Shown in pieces: positions 1-8,500 of a DNA stretch of 64,000 nucleotides. Each line of letters begins with the position of its first letter. The stretch's first letter is position 1. The notes beneath the pieces were generated by a model that had not been told where the DNA came from, searched no databases, and saw nothing but the letters and a program-made list of their open reading frames with translations. Origin of the DNA: Spirulina sp034932185 (GTDB taxonomy: Bacteria; Cyanobacteriota; Cyanobacteriia; Cyanobacteriales; Spirulinaceae); the NCBI RefSeq assembly GCF_034932185.1, contig NZ_JAYGHW010000090.1:1-64000 (forward strand), written 5' to 3'. The translations under genes and the position numbers were made by a program.

Positions 1-978
1 ACAGCCCCCGAACCCGTCACGATCCGGATCCGTGCCGTGGGCGATATTGTCCCCGGCACCAACTACCCCAACAACCACCTCCACCCCAACCCCAGAGAAC
101 TTTTTGCCGCCGTCCAACCCTTTTTAGAAGGGGGAGACATCTTATTTGGCAACTTTGAAAGCACCATGACGCGCAGTAATGCCGCTGCCAAAGATGTTCG
201 TCGCCCCAATGTTTTCGCCTTCCGGAATCCCCCCGAATATGCCCCACTGTTGGCCCAAATGGGGTTTGATGTTTTGAGTGTGGCTAATAACCACGCCTAT
301 GATTTTGGTCAGCAAGGCTTTATCGATACCGTTGCCAATATTGAAGCAGCGGGAATGACCGCAGTGGGGGTGAAAGACAAGGTAGCCTATACAGAAGTGA
401 AAGGGGTTCGCATTGGTTGGATCGGCTTTAGCACCAGCCCTAACCAAAACTCGATCCTTGCCCTCGGCAGTGCGGCCTCTTTAGTGCGGCAAGCGGAAGC
501 CAATGCAGATATTGTCGTTGTCTCCTTCCACGGTGGCGCAGAAGGAACCGGAGCCGCCCACACCCGCAACCAAACCGAATATTTCTTTGGGGAAAACCGA
601 GGTAATCTCGTCGCCTTTTCCCGACAAATGGTAGCGGCGGGGGCGGATTTAGTTCTGGGCCATGGCCCCCATATTCCCCGCGCCATGGAACTCTATCAAG
701 GCCGATTAATTGCCTATTCTTTAGGGAACTTTGTCGGCTATCGTACCCTTTCCACCCAAGGCGCGTTAGCCTATTCCCTGGTATTAGAGGCAGAATTGGA
801 TGATCAGGGTAATTTCCAGCGGGGCCAAATTTACCCCGTCTTGATTGCGCGGGGCGGCATTCCCCAACGCTCTACCCGCAGTGAAAGTATTGCCCTGATC
901 CGCCGTTTAACCGCCAGCGATTTTCCCCAAACGCCGTTGGTGATTACGCTTGATGGCCGGTTGCAAAGGCCGCAATAG
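1..978 (+). CDS. CapA-family (PGA_cap) metallophosphatase-like protein, 5' partial
   Basis: The frame is open from base 1 (T-A-P-E-P-V-T-I-R-I-R-A-V-G-D-I-V), so the true start lies outside the window; the GTG at 37 falls inside the conserved opening strand and is not a credible start. The family fold is a calcineurin-like phosphoesterase first named from poly-gamma-glutamate capsule protein CapA. Visible motifs are AVGDIVPGTN at the N-terminus, GDILFGNFEST, SVANNHAYDFG, the histidine motif VVSFHGGAE, and LVLGHGPHIP followed by YSLGNFV near the C-terminus. These supply the Asp, Asn and His ligands expected for the metal site. Cyanobacterial members are usually exported, but the signal peptide would be upstream of the window. 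The substrate is unknown; a capsule role is only a family label. A short run of STRR-like sequence follows the stop. Confidence 0.85.
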   Translation, partial: TAPEPVTIRIRAVGDIVPGTNYPNNHLHPNPRELFAAVQPFLEGGDILFGNFESTMTRSNAAAKDVRRPNVFAFRNPPEYAPLLAQMGFDVLSVANNHAYDFGQQGFIDTVANIEAAGMTAVGVKDKVAYTEVKGVRIGWIGFSTSPNQNSILALGSAASLVRQAEANADIVVVSFHGGAEGTGAAHTRNQTEYFFGENRGNLVAFSRQMVAAGADLVLGHGPHIPRAMELYQGRLIAYSLGNFVGYRTLSTQGALAYSLVLEAELDDQGNFQRGQIYPVLIARGGIPQRSTRSESIALIRRLTASDFPQTPLVITLDGRLQRPQ

Positions 979-989
979 GAGAGAAGAGA

Positions 990-1008
990 GAGTAGGGAGT
1001 AGGAAGAA
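990..1008. repeat. STRR heptamer-type repeat
   Basis: GAGAGTAGGGAGTAGGAAG lies between the convergent ends of the CapA-like gene and rnc. It belongs to the heptameric (GGAGTAG-like) repeat family also seen at 9157-9184, 13773-13800 and 18471-18507. Confidence 0.55.
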
Positions 1009-1029
1009 ATAATTCCCCCACTTCCCGCT

Positions 1030-1785
1030 TTAACCCACCTCTAGACCAACAGCTTGCTCTTGCCCTTGGTTATGGCCGCTGACGGCAAAAAATGCTTCTT
1101 TGGCGGCGGCTTGCTCTGCTGCTTTTTTAGAAGGCCCCTTGCCTGCGCCTAAGCGATCTTCGTTGAGCCACACTTCGGCATAAAATCGCTCTTGGCGAGG
1201 AGCCGGGGCGGGGGTTTCCTCTACACGATATTGAGGCAGTTTTTTGTATTTTCCTTGAGTCCATTCTTGGAGCGCATCTTTATAGTTGTAAAAGGCGGGA
1301 TCAGCGCGAACATCCACCGATCGCTCCCGTAAAATGGGGTCAAACCAAAAGCGAATCAGGCTCATATCCATTGTGCTGCGGTAAAATGCCCCGAGGACGG
1401 CCTCAAACACATCCGCAAGGCGGATCTGTTGCCCCCCGCGCCCGGAGGCGAAACGGTTACTACTGGTGAGGAGGTAGCGCTCAAGGCCGTATTCTGCCCC
1501 TAATTCTGCTAAAACGCGATCGCTCACCAACACCGATCGCACCGCCGCAAACTCCCCTACTGGCGCATCGGGGTAAGTTTCCAACAAAACATCTGATGCA
1601 ATCAAACGGACTACTGCATCGCCCACAAACTCCAACTGTTCATAGTTGGCATGACGGTCAATGCTGGGATGAGTCAGAGCGAGGTTAAGTAATTGCAAGT
1701 CCACCGGAGCATTCGCCGCTAGCCCAAAGCGTTCCATCAGTGTGCGGAGTTGTTTTTCGCGGCGGGGGTCGATCAGCATCGGCAT
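1030..1785 (-). CDS. rnc: Ribonuclease III
   Basis: RNase III cleaves double-stranded RNA during rRNA processing and RNA turnover. The 251-residue protein has the family layout: an endonuclease domain (about 1-150) with the signature NYEQLEFVGDAVV (residues 48-60) carrying the catalytic acidic residues, the second acidic motif LADVFEAVLGAFY (about 123-135), and a double-stranded RNA-binding domain (about 165-238) ending in GPSKKAAEQAAAKEAF. The length is typical of bacterial Rnc. The start could be the first ATG or the ATG two codons later (MLIDPRR). Cyanobacteria often carry more than one full-length RNase III plus a mini-RNase III, so this may be one of several paralogues. It is transcribed divergently from the bilin-lyase gene across a 123-bp spacer that must hold both promoters. 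Confidence 0.93.
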   Translation of the reverse strand: MPMLIDPRREKQLRTLMERFGLAANAPVDLQLLNLALTHPSIDRHANYEQLEFVGDAVVRLIASDVLLETYPDAPVGEFAAVRSVLVSDRVLAELGAEYGLERYLLTSSNRFASGRGGQQIRLADVFEAVLGAFYRSTMDMSLIRFWFDPILRERSVDVRADPAFYNYKDALQEWTQGKYKKLPQYRVEETPAPAPRQERFYAEVWLNEDRLGAGKGPSKKAAEQAAAKEAFFAVSGHNQGQEQAVGLEVG

Positions 1786-1908
1786 AGGGAGAGTGGGGAA
1801 GAAGGCTGATCCTCTATCCTACCAAACTTTTTCAGGATTGGTAGATGGAAATCCCGTTTCCCTTTAAGATGAGAAAGCTGTCATTCCTTCCTCATTTTCC
1901 GCCCCGGC

Positions 1909-2412
1909 ATGGATATTCAAACCTTTTTAACGCAATGTGCAGGTCAGTGGTTTGCCCAACGCACCACCTATCAATTGATTGCCAATCAATCGGAAAGTAA
2001 TAAATCAGAATTGATAATTGAAGGGTTGGCTCCCGATGCCGCTCCGGTGCTAACCCTTTGCGCGGAGGGGAACATTGCTCCGGATCAGGTTTGGGGCGGC
2101 TTGGCGATTCATTGGGATAATCATGTGGATTGGGGACAAACACCCCAAAAAGGCGGCACGGTGCTGGCCTTAGCCGCCCCAACGCCCCACGCGCCCCAAG
2201 GTCAATTATTGCGAGCCGGTTTAGGGGTGGGAACCTATACCCTAGCAGCGGATGAGTCTTTGGTGCTTACTGTAACCCAGGGGGACACTACCTATGAGGA
2301 ACGGATTTGGTTTGCCAGTGAAAATCTACGGTTTCGGACGTTGACCGTGGCCCAAGGGGAAACCGTAGCCCAGACGGCGTTTTATTCTGAAATTCGACGG
2401 ATGCAAGATTAA
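1909..2412 (+). CDS. CpcS/CpeS-family phycobiliprotein bilin lyase
   Basis: This 167-residue protein matches the CpcS/CpeS-type chromophore lyases, lipocalin-like beta-barrel proteins that attach phycocyanobilin or phycoerythrobilin to a cysteine of phycobiliprotein beta or allophycocyanin subunits. Supporting features are the N-terminal pattern MDIQTFLTQCAGQWFAQRT followed by a Q-S-E-S-N-K-S-E segment (family: WFSQRT...QSE.GKS), the W-x-E-x-IWFASENLRFRT strand, and the C-terminal AFYSEIRRMQD (family SEIRM-like). Length and start agree with the family. rdgB begins two bases after its stop, so the genes are probably co-transcribed. Sequence alone does not distinguish CpcS, CpcU or CpeS/CpeU types, and no phycobiliprotein genes are nearby. 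Confidence 0.85.
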   Translation: MDIQTFLTQCAGQWFAQRTTYQLIANQSESNKSELIIEGLAPDAAPVLTLCAEGNIAPDQVWGGLAIHWDNHVDWGQTPQKGGTVLALAAPTPHAPQGQLLRAGLGVGTYTLAADESLVLTVTQGDTTYEERIWFASENLRFRTLTVAQGETVAQTAFYSEIRRMQD

Positions 2413-2414
2413 CG

Positions 2415-2984
2415 ATGGAGCGATTAGTCGTAGCAACGGGGAATCCGGGGAAAATTCCCGAAATGGCGGTGTATTTCGAGGGGATGGCCCTTGAGTTAGC
2501 TTTGAAGCCGCCGGAGTTGGAGATTGAGGAAACCGGCACAACATTTCTCGAAAATGCTGAACTGAAGGCGGCCCAGGTGGCGATCGCCCTCAAGGATTGG
2601 GCCATTGCTGATGATTCTGGGTTAACGGTGGCAGCCTTGGGGGGCGCACCGGGGATTTATTCCGCCCGCTATGGGGCCAATGATGGCGATCGCATCGCCC
2701 GCCTATTGCAGGAATTGGGAGAAAATCCCCACCGGGAGGCAGCGTTTATCTGTGCCTTAGCGGTCGCCCGTCCCGACGGCTCCATTGCCCGCACCGCAGA
2801 AGGTTACTGTCCGGGGGAAATCCTCACGGCTCCCCAAGGAACCGGAGGTTTTGGCTATGACCCCATTTTCTATGTCCCGGAAATCGGGCTAACCTTTGCC
2901 GAAATGGCCCCAGCCCAAAAAGATGCCATCAGCCATCGGGGCCGCGCCTTTGCCCAATTATTAACAGATTGGCCACCGACATAG
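2415..2984 (+). CDS. rdgB: RdgB/HAM1 family dITP/XTP pyrophosphatase
   Basis: A non-canonical purine NTP pyrophosphatase that hydrolyses dITP, ITP and XTP to monophosphates and keeps deaminated purines out of nucleic acid. The 189-residue protein shows the family motifs in order: VVATGNPGK at the N-terminus, FLENAELKA, ADDSGLTVAALGGAPGIYSARY, TGGFGYDPIF, and SHRGRAFAQL near the end. The length is standard. The start two bases after the upstream stop implies translational coupling with the bilin-lyase gene. A REP-type hairpin repeat immediately follows the stop. Confidence 0.95.
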   Translation: MERLVVATGNPGKIPEMAVYFEGMALELALKPPELEIEETGTTFLENAELKAAQVAIALKDWAIADDSGLTVAALGGAPGIYSARYGANDGDRIARLLQELGENPHREAAFICALAVARPDGSIARTAEGYCPGEILTAPQGTGGFGYDPIFYVPEIGLTFAEMAPAQKDAISHRGRAFAQLLTDWPPT

Positions 2985-3040
2985 AGGGCGAAAAATTTTT
3001 GTGCCTCCGGCAGGCTTACGCCAACGCCCCTACAGGCATT
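2985..3040. repeat. Long-form REP repeat (GGGCGAAAAATTTTTGTGCC type)
   Basis: The hairpin repeat GGGCGAAAAATTTTT is interrupted by the 25-bp arm GTGCCTCCGGCAGGCTTACG and closed by CGCCCCTA. It sits just after rdgB. Similar long-form copies lie near 18580, 20538, 37268, 42318 and 46696. Confidence 0.8.
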
Positions 3041-3052
3041 TCCTCCTACTCC

Positions 3053-5578
3053 CTACTCCCCACGCGCCACACCCCGATAAAACACCTCCAACCCCCGTAC
3101 ACAATCGGGATCATCATATAAGCTCCCACGTTTTGCCTTTAACTCTTGCTTTATTGCCTGCCGCCATTGGGAATCATGGCCCAAACGAATCGCAATGTCC
3201 ACATATTCTTGAGGATTGGCGGCAATGGTTGCGGTCATATCAATCATTTTTAAAAAACTATCGGTGTGACGACCGCGCATAAATTCCCCTGGACAGGTGA
3301 CGATGGGAATCCCACAGGCGATCGCCTCTAACCCCGTATTGCCCCCCGACCAATCAAAGGTATCTAAATAAACATCACAACCTTGATGAAGGGCTAAATA
3401 ATCGAGGCGATCGCCCACCCGCAGAAACTGACAAAATTGCCTAATTTCTAAACCTTCCCGCGCAAAAGCCCTAATCAATCGTTGCCGAATTAATTCCCCC
3501 CGCAAGAATAAAAACTGGGCTTGGGGAACAGCGCGGGCGATGGCGGGAAATATCCAATCATATTGGGGCAAATATTTAAACGGAGCCTGGCCACAGAGGT
3601 ATAAAACGGTATTAGAAGGCATTGATTGGATAACCCTCACCCTAAATCCCTCTCCCAAGGAGGGAGAGGGACTTTGATCTTCCTCCCCCTCTCCCCTTCT
3701 GGGAGAGGGGGCTGGGGGGTGAGGGTCTAAATCTGGAATGACCGGCCGTGGATAAGCCACGCCAATATTGGGTAACTGAATTAACTGCTCCCGATAGTGA
3801 TCTTGAGCATTTTCCCCCTCCATCAATATACTGGATAAAAAATAATCAATGGTGGGTAAACCCGTCGTTACTGGATGCCCCCAAGCCACAGCTTGCACCG
3901 GAGCTAAACGCATCGCCCCTAAAACCAATGTGGGGCCATCCATGCCAATTTCTGGAAAAACTAAAATATCTAATTGATCAGCATAAATTTGCGCTGCTGC
4001 ATCGATCCAATTGCCGTTAAAAATATGCCAATGATCACAACAAGCTTGGCAAGTTTTCGCCATGTCATCCTCACCATGACCTAGATCATAACCATAAATT
4101 TCAAACTGACGATGATCCTGTTGCTGAAGCCAACCCTTAAGCCAGAGTGTGCCGCTGTAGGCATAGAAATAGGCGGAAACATAGCCAACCTTGATCCGAG
4201 ATGTACTCCCATGAGAATACAACGGTTGCACCCATTGAGGAAAATTGGCCGCCACAATGCTATGCACTAAATCTCCATATTGGGTCTGAAGCTCTCGCCC
4301 ATTTATCCCTTGATAGGCCAGATAAAAAGGCGTGACCCGACTCATTCCCCCTAGCGCTTCTTGGCATTGTTCCGCCGTTGCTAAAACCGTCTCAGCAATC
4401 AGTTGTTTTAAACCCTGTTGATACCGTTGATGATGGTGAGTAATTTCTTCCTCATTGTCATAAAGCATTGGAACAAGGAGATGTTTCAGTATGCGAAACG
4501 TGTAATCATGGGGCAAAACTTGAGCCGCTTGCTCTGCCCAATTTTTAGCTTCAGTAAATCGATGATCATGGAGAGCATCAAAGACTAAATCAAACCAAAA
4601 TCGGGGGTCTTCTGGATAAGCTTGTACTGCTAATTGCAAGTAATACCGTCGGGAATGGGGCCGCCCTAACTGGAAATAGCCCTGCACCATGCGCTGATAA
4701 ATTTCCACTTCTGGTATTTCTTGATCAATCACCCATTGATATTGCTGAATCATCGCCACGGTATTTCCCAATTGGTGATGTTTATTGCCCAAAATTTGCC
4801 AGATCATGACTGGGGTTAAGGGCGCAAATTGCTCAATCGTCAGGGGGGCTAAGGGGATAGGGGGCGTGAAGGGGGCAGTGTGGGGAAAATCTAGCAATGC
4901 ATGGATCTGTTGCCATTGATTATCGGTTAATTGATCCACCAATTCAATGGTAATGATATCGGTAATCGTCACATCCTGCTCTAAGGCAAGATTGACAACA
5001 ACCGTCGAGAGTAACATCATGGCGATTTGCATCCATGCATCGGGGGTGAAAATCCACAGATGCACATGATCCCGTTTGGGATCCCTGGCTAAGGTCAGGC
5101 AAATCGCCGCCAGATCTGCTGCTAGGGTTTCGGGATCGCCCTGCCAATCGGGAACCAGGAGGAGGTTAATCGCGGCAGGGAGAGGCAGAAAGGGCGGCGG
5201 GGCATGGGGCAGGGTGAGGGGGGGGAGGTTTTCTCGAAATTGGGTCATGGCGGCGATTAAACCCGCCGCATTCTCCGGCTCTCGCCAAACTAGATCAAAC
5301 TGGCTTGTCCATGGGGCTGTACTGGTTCCGAGATAAACGGTGAGGTAGGGGCGATCGCTAAAAAACAAATGGGCTGGCCGTGGCTCCAAACTATCCCCCA
5401 GCCAAATCACGCCATCGCAATCATCCGCCGTCACGGGCGGTAATTCGCAACCATCCGCCGCGATCCCATAACAATCCACCCCTAAATCCCGCAATCCCTC
5501 CACCAACTCCCATCCAAAGTTTCCCTTTGCCAACGGGGTTAGGGAGGATGCCCACCAAAAAATCCGCTGCGGCCTCAT
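3053..5578 (-). CDS. OGT/SPINDLY-like glycosyltransferase (GT41 family) with TPRs
   Basis: An 841-residue protein whose C-terminal half (about 430-841) resembles the O-GlcNAc transferase/SPINDLY catalytic region: RIKVGYVSAYF, ILVFPEIGMDGPT, GHPVTTGLPTIDYFLSS, and DTFDWSGGNTGLEAIACGIP followed by GRHTDSFLKMI. Upstream are TPR-like helices (about 255-410), a module beginning LLLVPDWQGDPE (about 137-250) that recurs in the neighbouring giant protein, and an N-terminal GT-B-like segment (1-120). It presumably transfers a sugar to protein or to a glycan; donor and acceptor are unknown. Its ATG overlaps the stop of the upstream gene (ATGA), so they form one operon. About residues 620-650 (PHPPAPSPRRGEGEEDQ and following) are encoded by an intergenic-type repeat inserted in frame inside the catalytic domain, which may impair or decorate the enzyme. 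Confidence 0.82.
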   Translation of the reverse strand: MRPQRIFWWASSLTPLAKGNFGWELVEGLRDLGVDCYGIAADGCELPPVTADDCDGVIWLGDSLEPRPAHLFFSDRPYLTVYLGTSTAPWTSQFDLVWREPENAAGLIAAMTQFRENLPPLTLPHAPPPFLPLPAAINLLLVPDWQGDPETLAADLAAICLTLARDPKRDHVHLWIFTPDAWMQIAMMLLSTVVVNLALEQDVTITDIITIELVDQLTDNQWQQIHALLDFPHTAPFTPPIPLAPLTIEQFAPLTPVMIWQILGNKHHQLGNTVAMIQQYQWVIDQEIPEVEIYQRMVQGYFQLGRPHSRRYYLQLAVQAYPEDPRFWFDLVFDALHDHRFTEAKNWAEQAAQVLPHDYTFRILKHLLVPMLYDNEEEITHHHQRYQQGLKQLIAETVLATAEQCQEALGGMSRVTPFYLAYQGINGRELQTQYGDLVHSIVAANFPQWVQPLYSHGSTSRIKVGYVSAYFYAYSGTLWLKGWLQQQDHRQFEIYGYDLGHGEDDMAKTCQACCDHWHIFNGNWIDAAAQIYADQLDILVFPEIGMDGPTLVLGAMRLAPVQAVAWGHPVTTGLPTIDYFLSSILMEGENAQDHYREQLIQLPNIGVAYPRPVIPDLDPHPPAPSPRRGEGEEDQSPSPSLGEGFRVRVIQSMPSNTVLYLCGQAPFKYLPQYDWIFPAIARAVPQAQFLFLRGELIRQRLIRAFAREGLEIRQFCQFLRVGDRLDYLALHQGCDVYLDTFDWSGGNTGLEAIACGIPIVTCPGEFMRGRHTDSFLKMIDMTATIAANPQEYVDIAIRLGHDSQWRQAIKQELKAKRGSLYDDPDCVRGLEVFYRGVARGE
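3634..3725. repeat. 92-bp palindromic repeat inside a coding sequence
   Basis: Perfect terminal inverted repeats CCCTCACCC (3634-3642) and GGGTGAGGG (3717-3725) enclose two internal hairpins rich in CTCTCCC/GGGAGAG. A partial relative lies at 20470-20512 in an intergenic region. Here the repeat is read through in frame by the OGT-like gene. Confidence 0.85.
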
Positions 5579-8500
5579 AATTCAACCCCCTTTAAGCTCT
5601 GCAATGGGGTAGCGGCGATCGCCTCTCCATCCTCCACCGCTAACAGAATCCGCCCAGTCATTTGGGGTAACAAAACTTGCCATTGTAAGGGATGTAAAGG
5701 CGGAATCACCGCCACATTAATTTTTTCCTCTAAATCCACCCCTTCCATCATTAAATTAAGGGCAATTCCTGCCAAAAATGCCGTAATATCTTCAGCGCTC
5801 AAAGTCGCACTATAAAATAGTAATGTCATCGGCTGATTTTGACTGGCTAACTCACTCAGCACTGCACTTAAACGTTCACTCAAAACCGCCTCATCCTGCT
5901 CCCAATCTGGAACTAAAATATAGGTGATGGGTTGCAAATCTCCTACGGGTAAGCTGGCAGTGATTAATGCTTTTTGCACCGTTGCCGCCATTTTTTCCCA
6001 GGAAAAGTTCTGAGCCTGTTGGAGTCCCATTAAGCGCAGGGATTGACGCAAGCGCGGATTTTGCACCTCACAAAGCGCGGCAACCATCGCCGCTTCATCA
6101 TCAGGATGAACATAAATAGCGGCTTCCCCTGCTACTTCGGGAATCGATGCGTTGGGGGTGGTAATTACGGGACAACCACAGGCTAGGGCTTCTAAAACCG
6201 GCAGGCCAAACCCTTCATAACGGGAGGGATAAACGAGGGCGATCGCCCCCCCCATGGCGAGGCGTAAATCCTCATCACTTAATTGTAAGGTGTGGATTGT
6301 TGTGCCGGGAACGAGCGACCTTAAACCCGCTTCTAAAAACCCTTGATTCCCGGTGCAAATTAAATCAAACCCCAACCGGCTGGGTAATTGGCTAAAAGCC
6401 CGGAAAAATAACTGGGCATTTTTATATCCCGTCCCTGGCCCACAGAGGAGGAAATAGGGGCGATGAATGCCGTATTTTTGACGAAACTGCTCTAATTCCG
6501 GAGCCGTAGCGGGGGAGAAAATCGGGTCAACGCCACAATGGGCTACAGTCCGGGGTTTTGTGGCTGTATCGGGGAAACATTGCACCAAATCATTTAAGGT
6601 ATTTTCAGAAATGCCGATAAAGGCCTGAGCTTGGGCAATGCCGTGGTGTTTATCCTGCCACATCGGTTCATTAAAATCTGCCCCTAACATTTCTGGGATC
6701 ATGTCATAGGCCATGAACACCGAAGGCGTATGCATCGGGGTGGTGTAGTAAGTGGAGATGAATAAAGATGCACCGACTTGATCGCAAATCTCCTGCAACA
6801 TGGCCCGGTCTTGCTCCCAATTTTGATAATCATGGAGGGGGATTAGTTGGGATTGAATGCCGCTTATTTGGGGAGCAGTTCCCCCTCGATCTAACAGTAA
6901 AATCGACTGAGCAAAGCCACTTTTCACCCAAGCAGTGAGGAGCGATCGCCACACCCGCGCAATCCCCGTCTGATAATATTGAAAAAAGATACCATCTATC
7001 ACTAAAAACGGAGCTTCCGGTTCAACAATAGGATCTTGAAAGTCTACGGGCGGAACAGTTTGGCGAGGGGAGGGGGCAACTTTCTTTAAAAAGCCATTAC
7101 TGCACCAGGTTAGGTTATAGCCAAAGAAATCACAAAAATGGTGATCAATTTCATAGTGATCATTTTCTTTTAGAAACTGTTTCAAAGCACGATGGGGGCC
7201 ACTGTTGTAGCTAGGATCGGCAACGAGGTCGGAAATAATCCCATCTTCAATGACAATATATTCCTCTGGTTCGAGGTATTGATCAAAGAAATTCAAAACC
7301 GCATAACTGGTTTCATAGACATGATCTGCATCCTCAATCACTAAAAGTGGCCGGGGTAAATTGGCAAAAAATTCAGGAGAAAAAGATGCTGCCAATTGTC
7401 GGCCGTTCCCTTCTAAAAAAGTAACTCTGGGGTGCTGATATTGAGTAACCTTAACGATATCCACCGAATAGATATGCCCATCAATGCCAAAGTTATCCAA
7501 CAAATCCCCAAACCATACTGCACTCCCCCCATCCTTAGAGCCAATTTCAATGATTGTGCGTGGTTTGATCTGCCAAAGTAAACGGGGATAAAGGGCAAAA
7601 TCAAAGGGATTTTTGATCATCGGGATGTCCCGATAGGCATAGTTGTGAGAGGCGGTTTGAATGGAGTGAAGGATCGTGGAAGGGAGAGCGGTATACCAAG
7701 GCCGTTGCCGCGTTGGCAGGGGGCGAAATTCTAACATTTCCCCCAGCATTCCCTGTAAATTAGCCACTTGAAGTTGGGCCTCGGTGCTTTGGGGGTAACG
7801 TTCTAATTCGATTTGTGCTGCGGCTAGGGCTTCCCGGTGGCGGGCGAGGAGGCAGAGACAGACAGATCGGGAGAGGTGTAGCCCCGGCAGGTTCACGCCT
7901 TGGGCATCCCAAGCGTCAAGCTGTTGGAACATCTCTAACACCTGGCCAACGCTGTTTTGCTCTGTGAGATCTTGGGAGGGGGTGGCCATGATGCCCCGAA
8001 TCTGATCCATAATCTGGCTCAATTGCGTTGAGATCGCTCCCGTAGTGGGGGCAATTTTGGGGTTGGTTTGCCCACTGACGCGGTAGCCTTGGAGGTGTTC
8101 AGGCAGGAGCCAATCAATGGCGGGATCGGGTTGATGTTCTATGGGTTGGACATTGCCCCGCCAGGCAATGCCCATGATTTGCATGGTTTGATAAATCAGC
8201 GTTTGCCAACCGCGATTGCGCAAATAATGTAACCCCTCTGCCACCGCTGGGGAGGCGAGATCATGGAAGACAACCAGCGCATCGGGTTCAGCAAAGGGTT
8301 CACAGGCGATCGCATCCTTGCGCGGCCCCGGTGCTTCATGATCCCCATCGATGAAGAGTAACGACCAACGGCGTTGTTCCCGTTGGGCCAGTTCCTCCAC
8401 CGCTTGGGGGCTAAAACCAGGGATTAAATTCACCCGATCTAAAACCCCTGCCGCCGCTAAGGATTGGGACACCGAACCCATGCCAGCGGGTTCGGCCAAA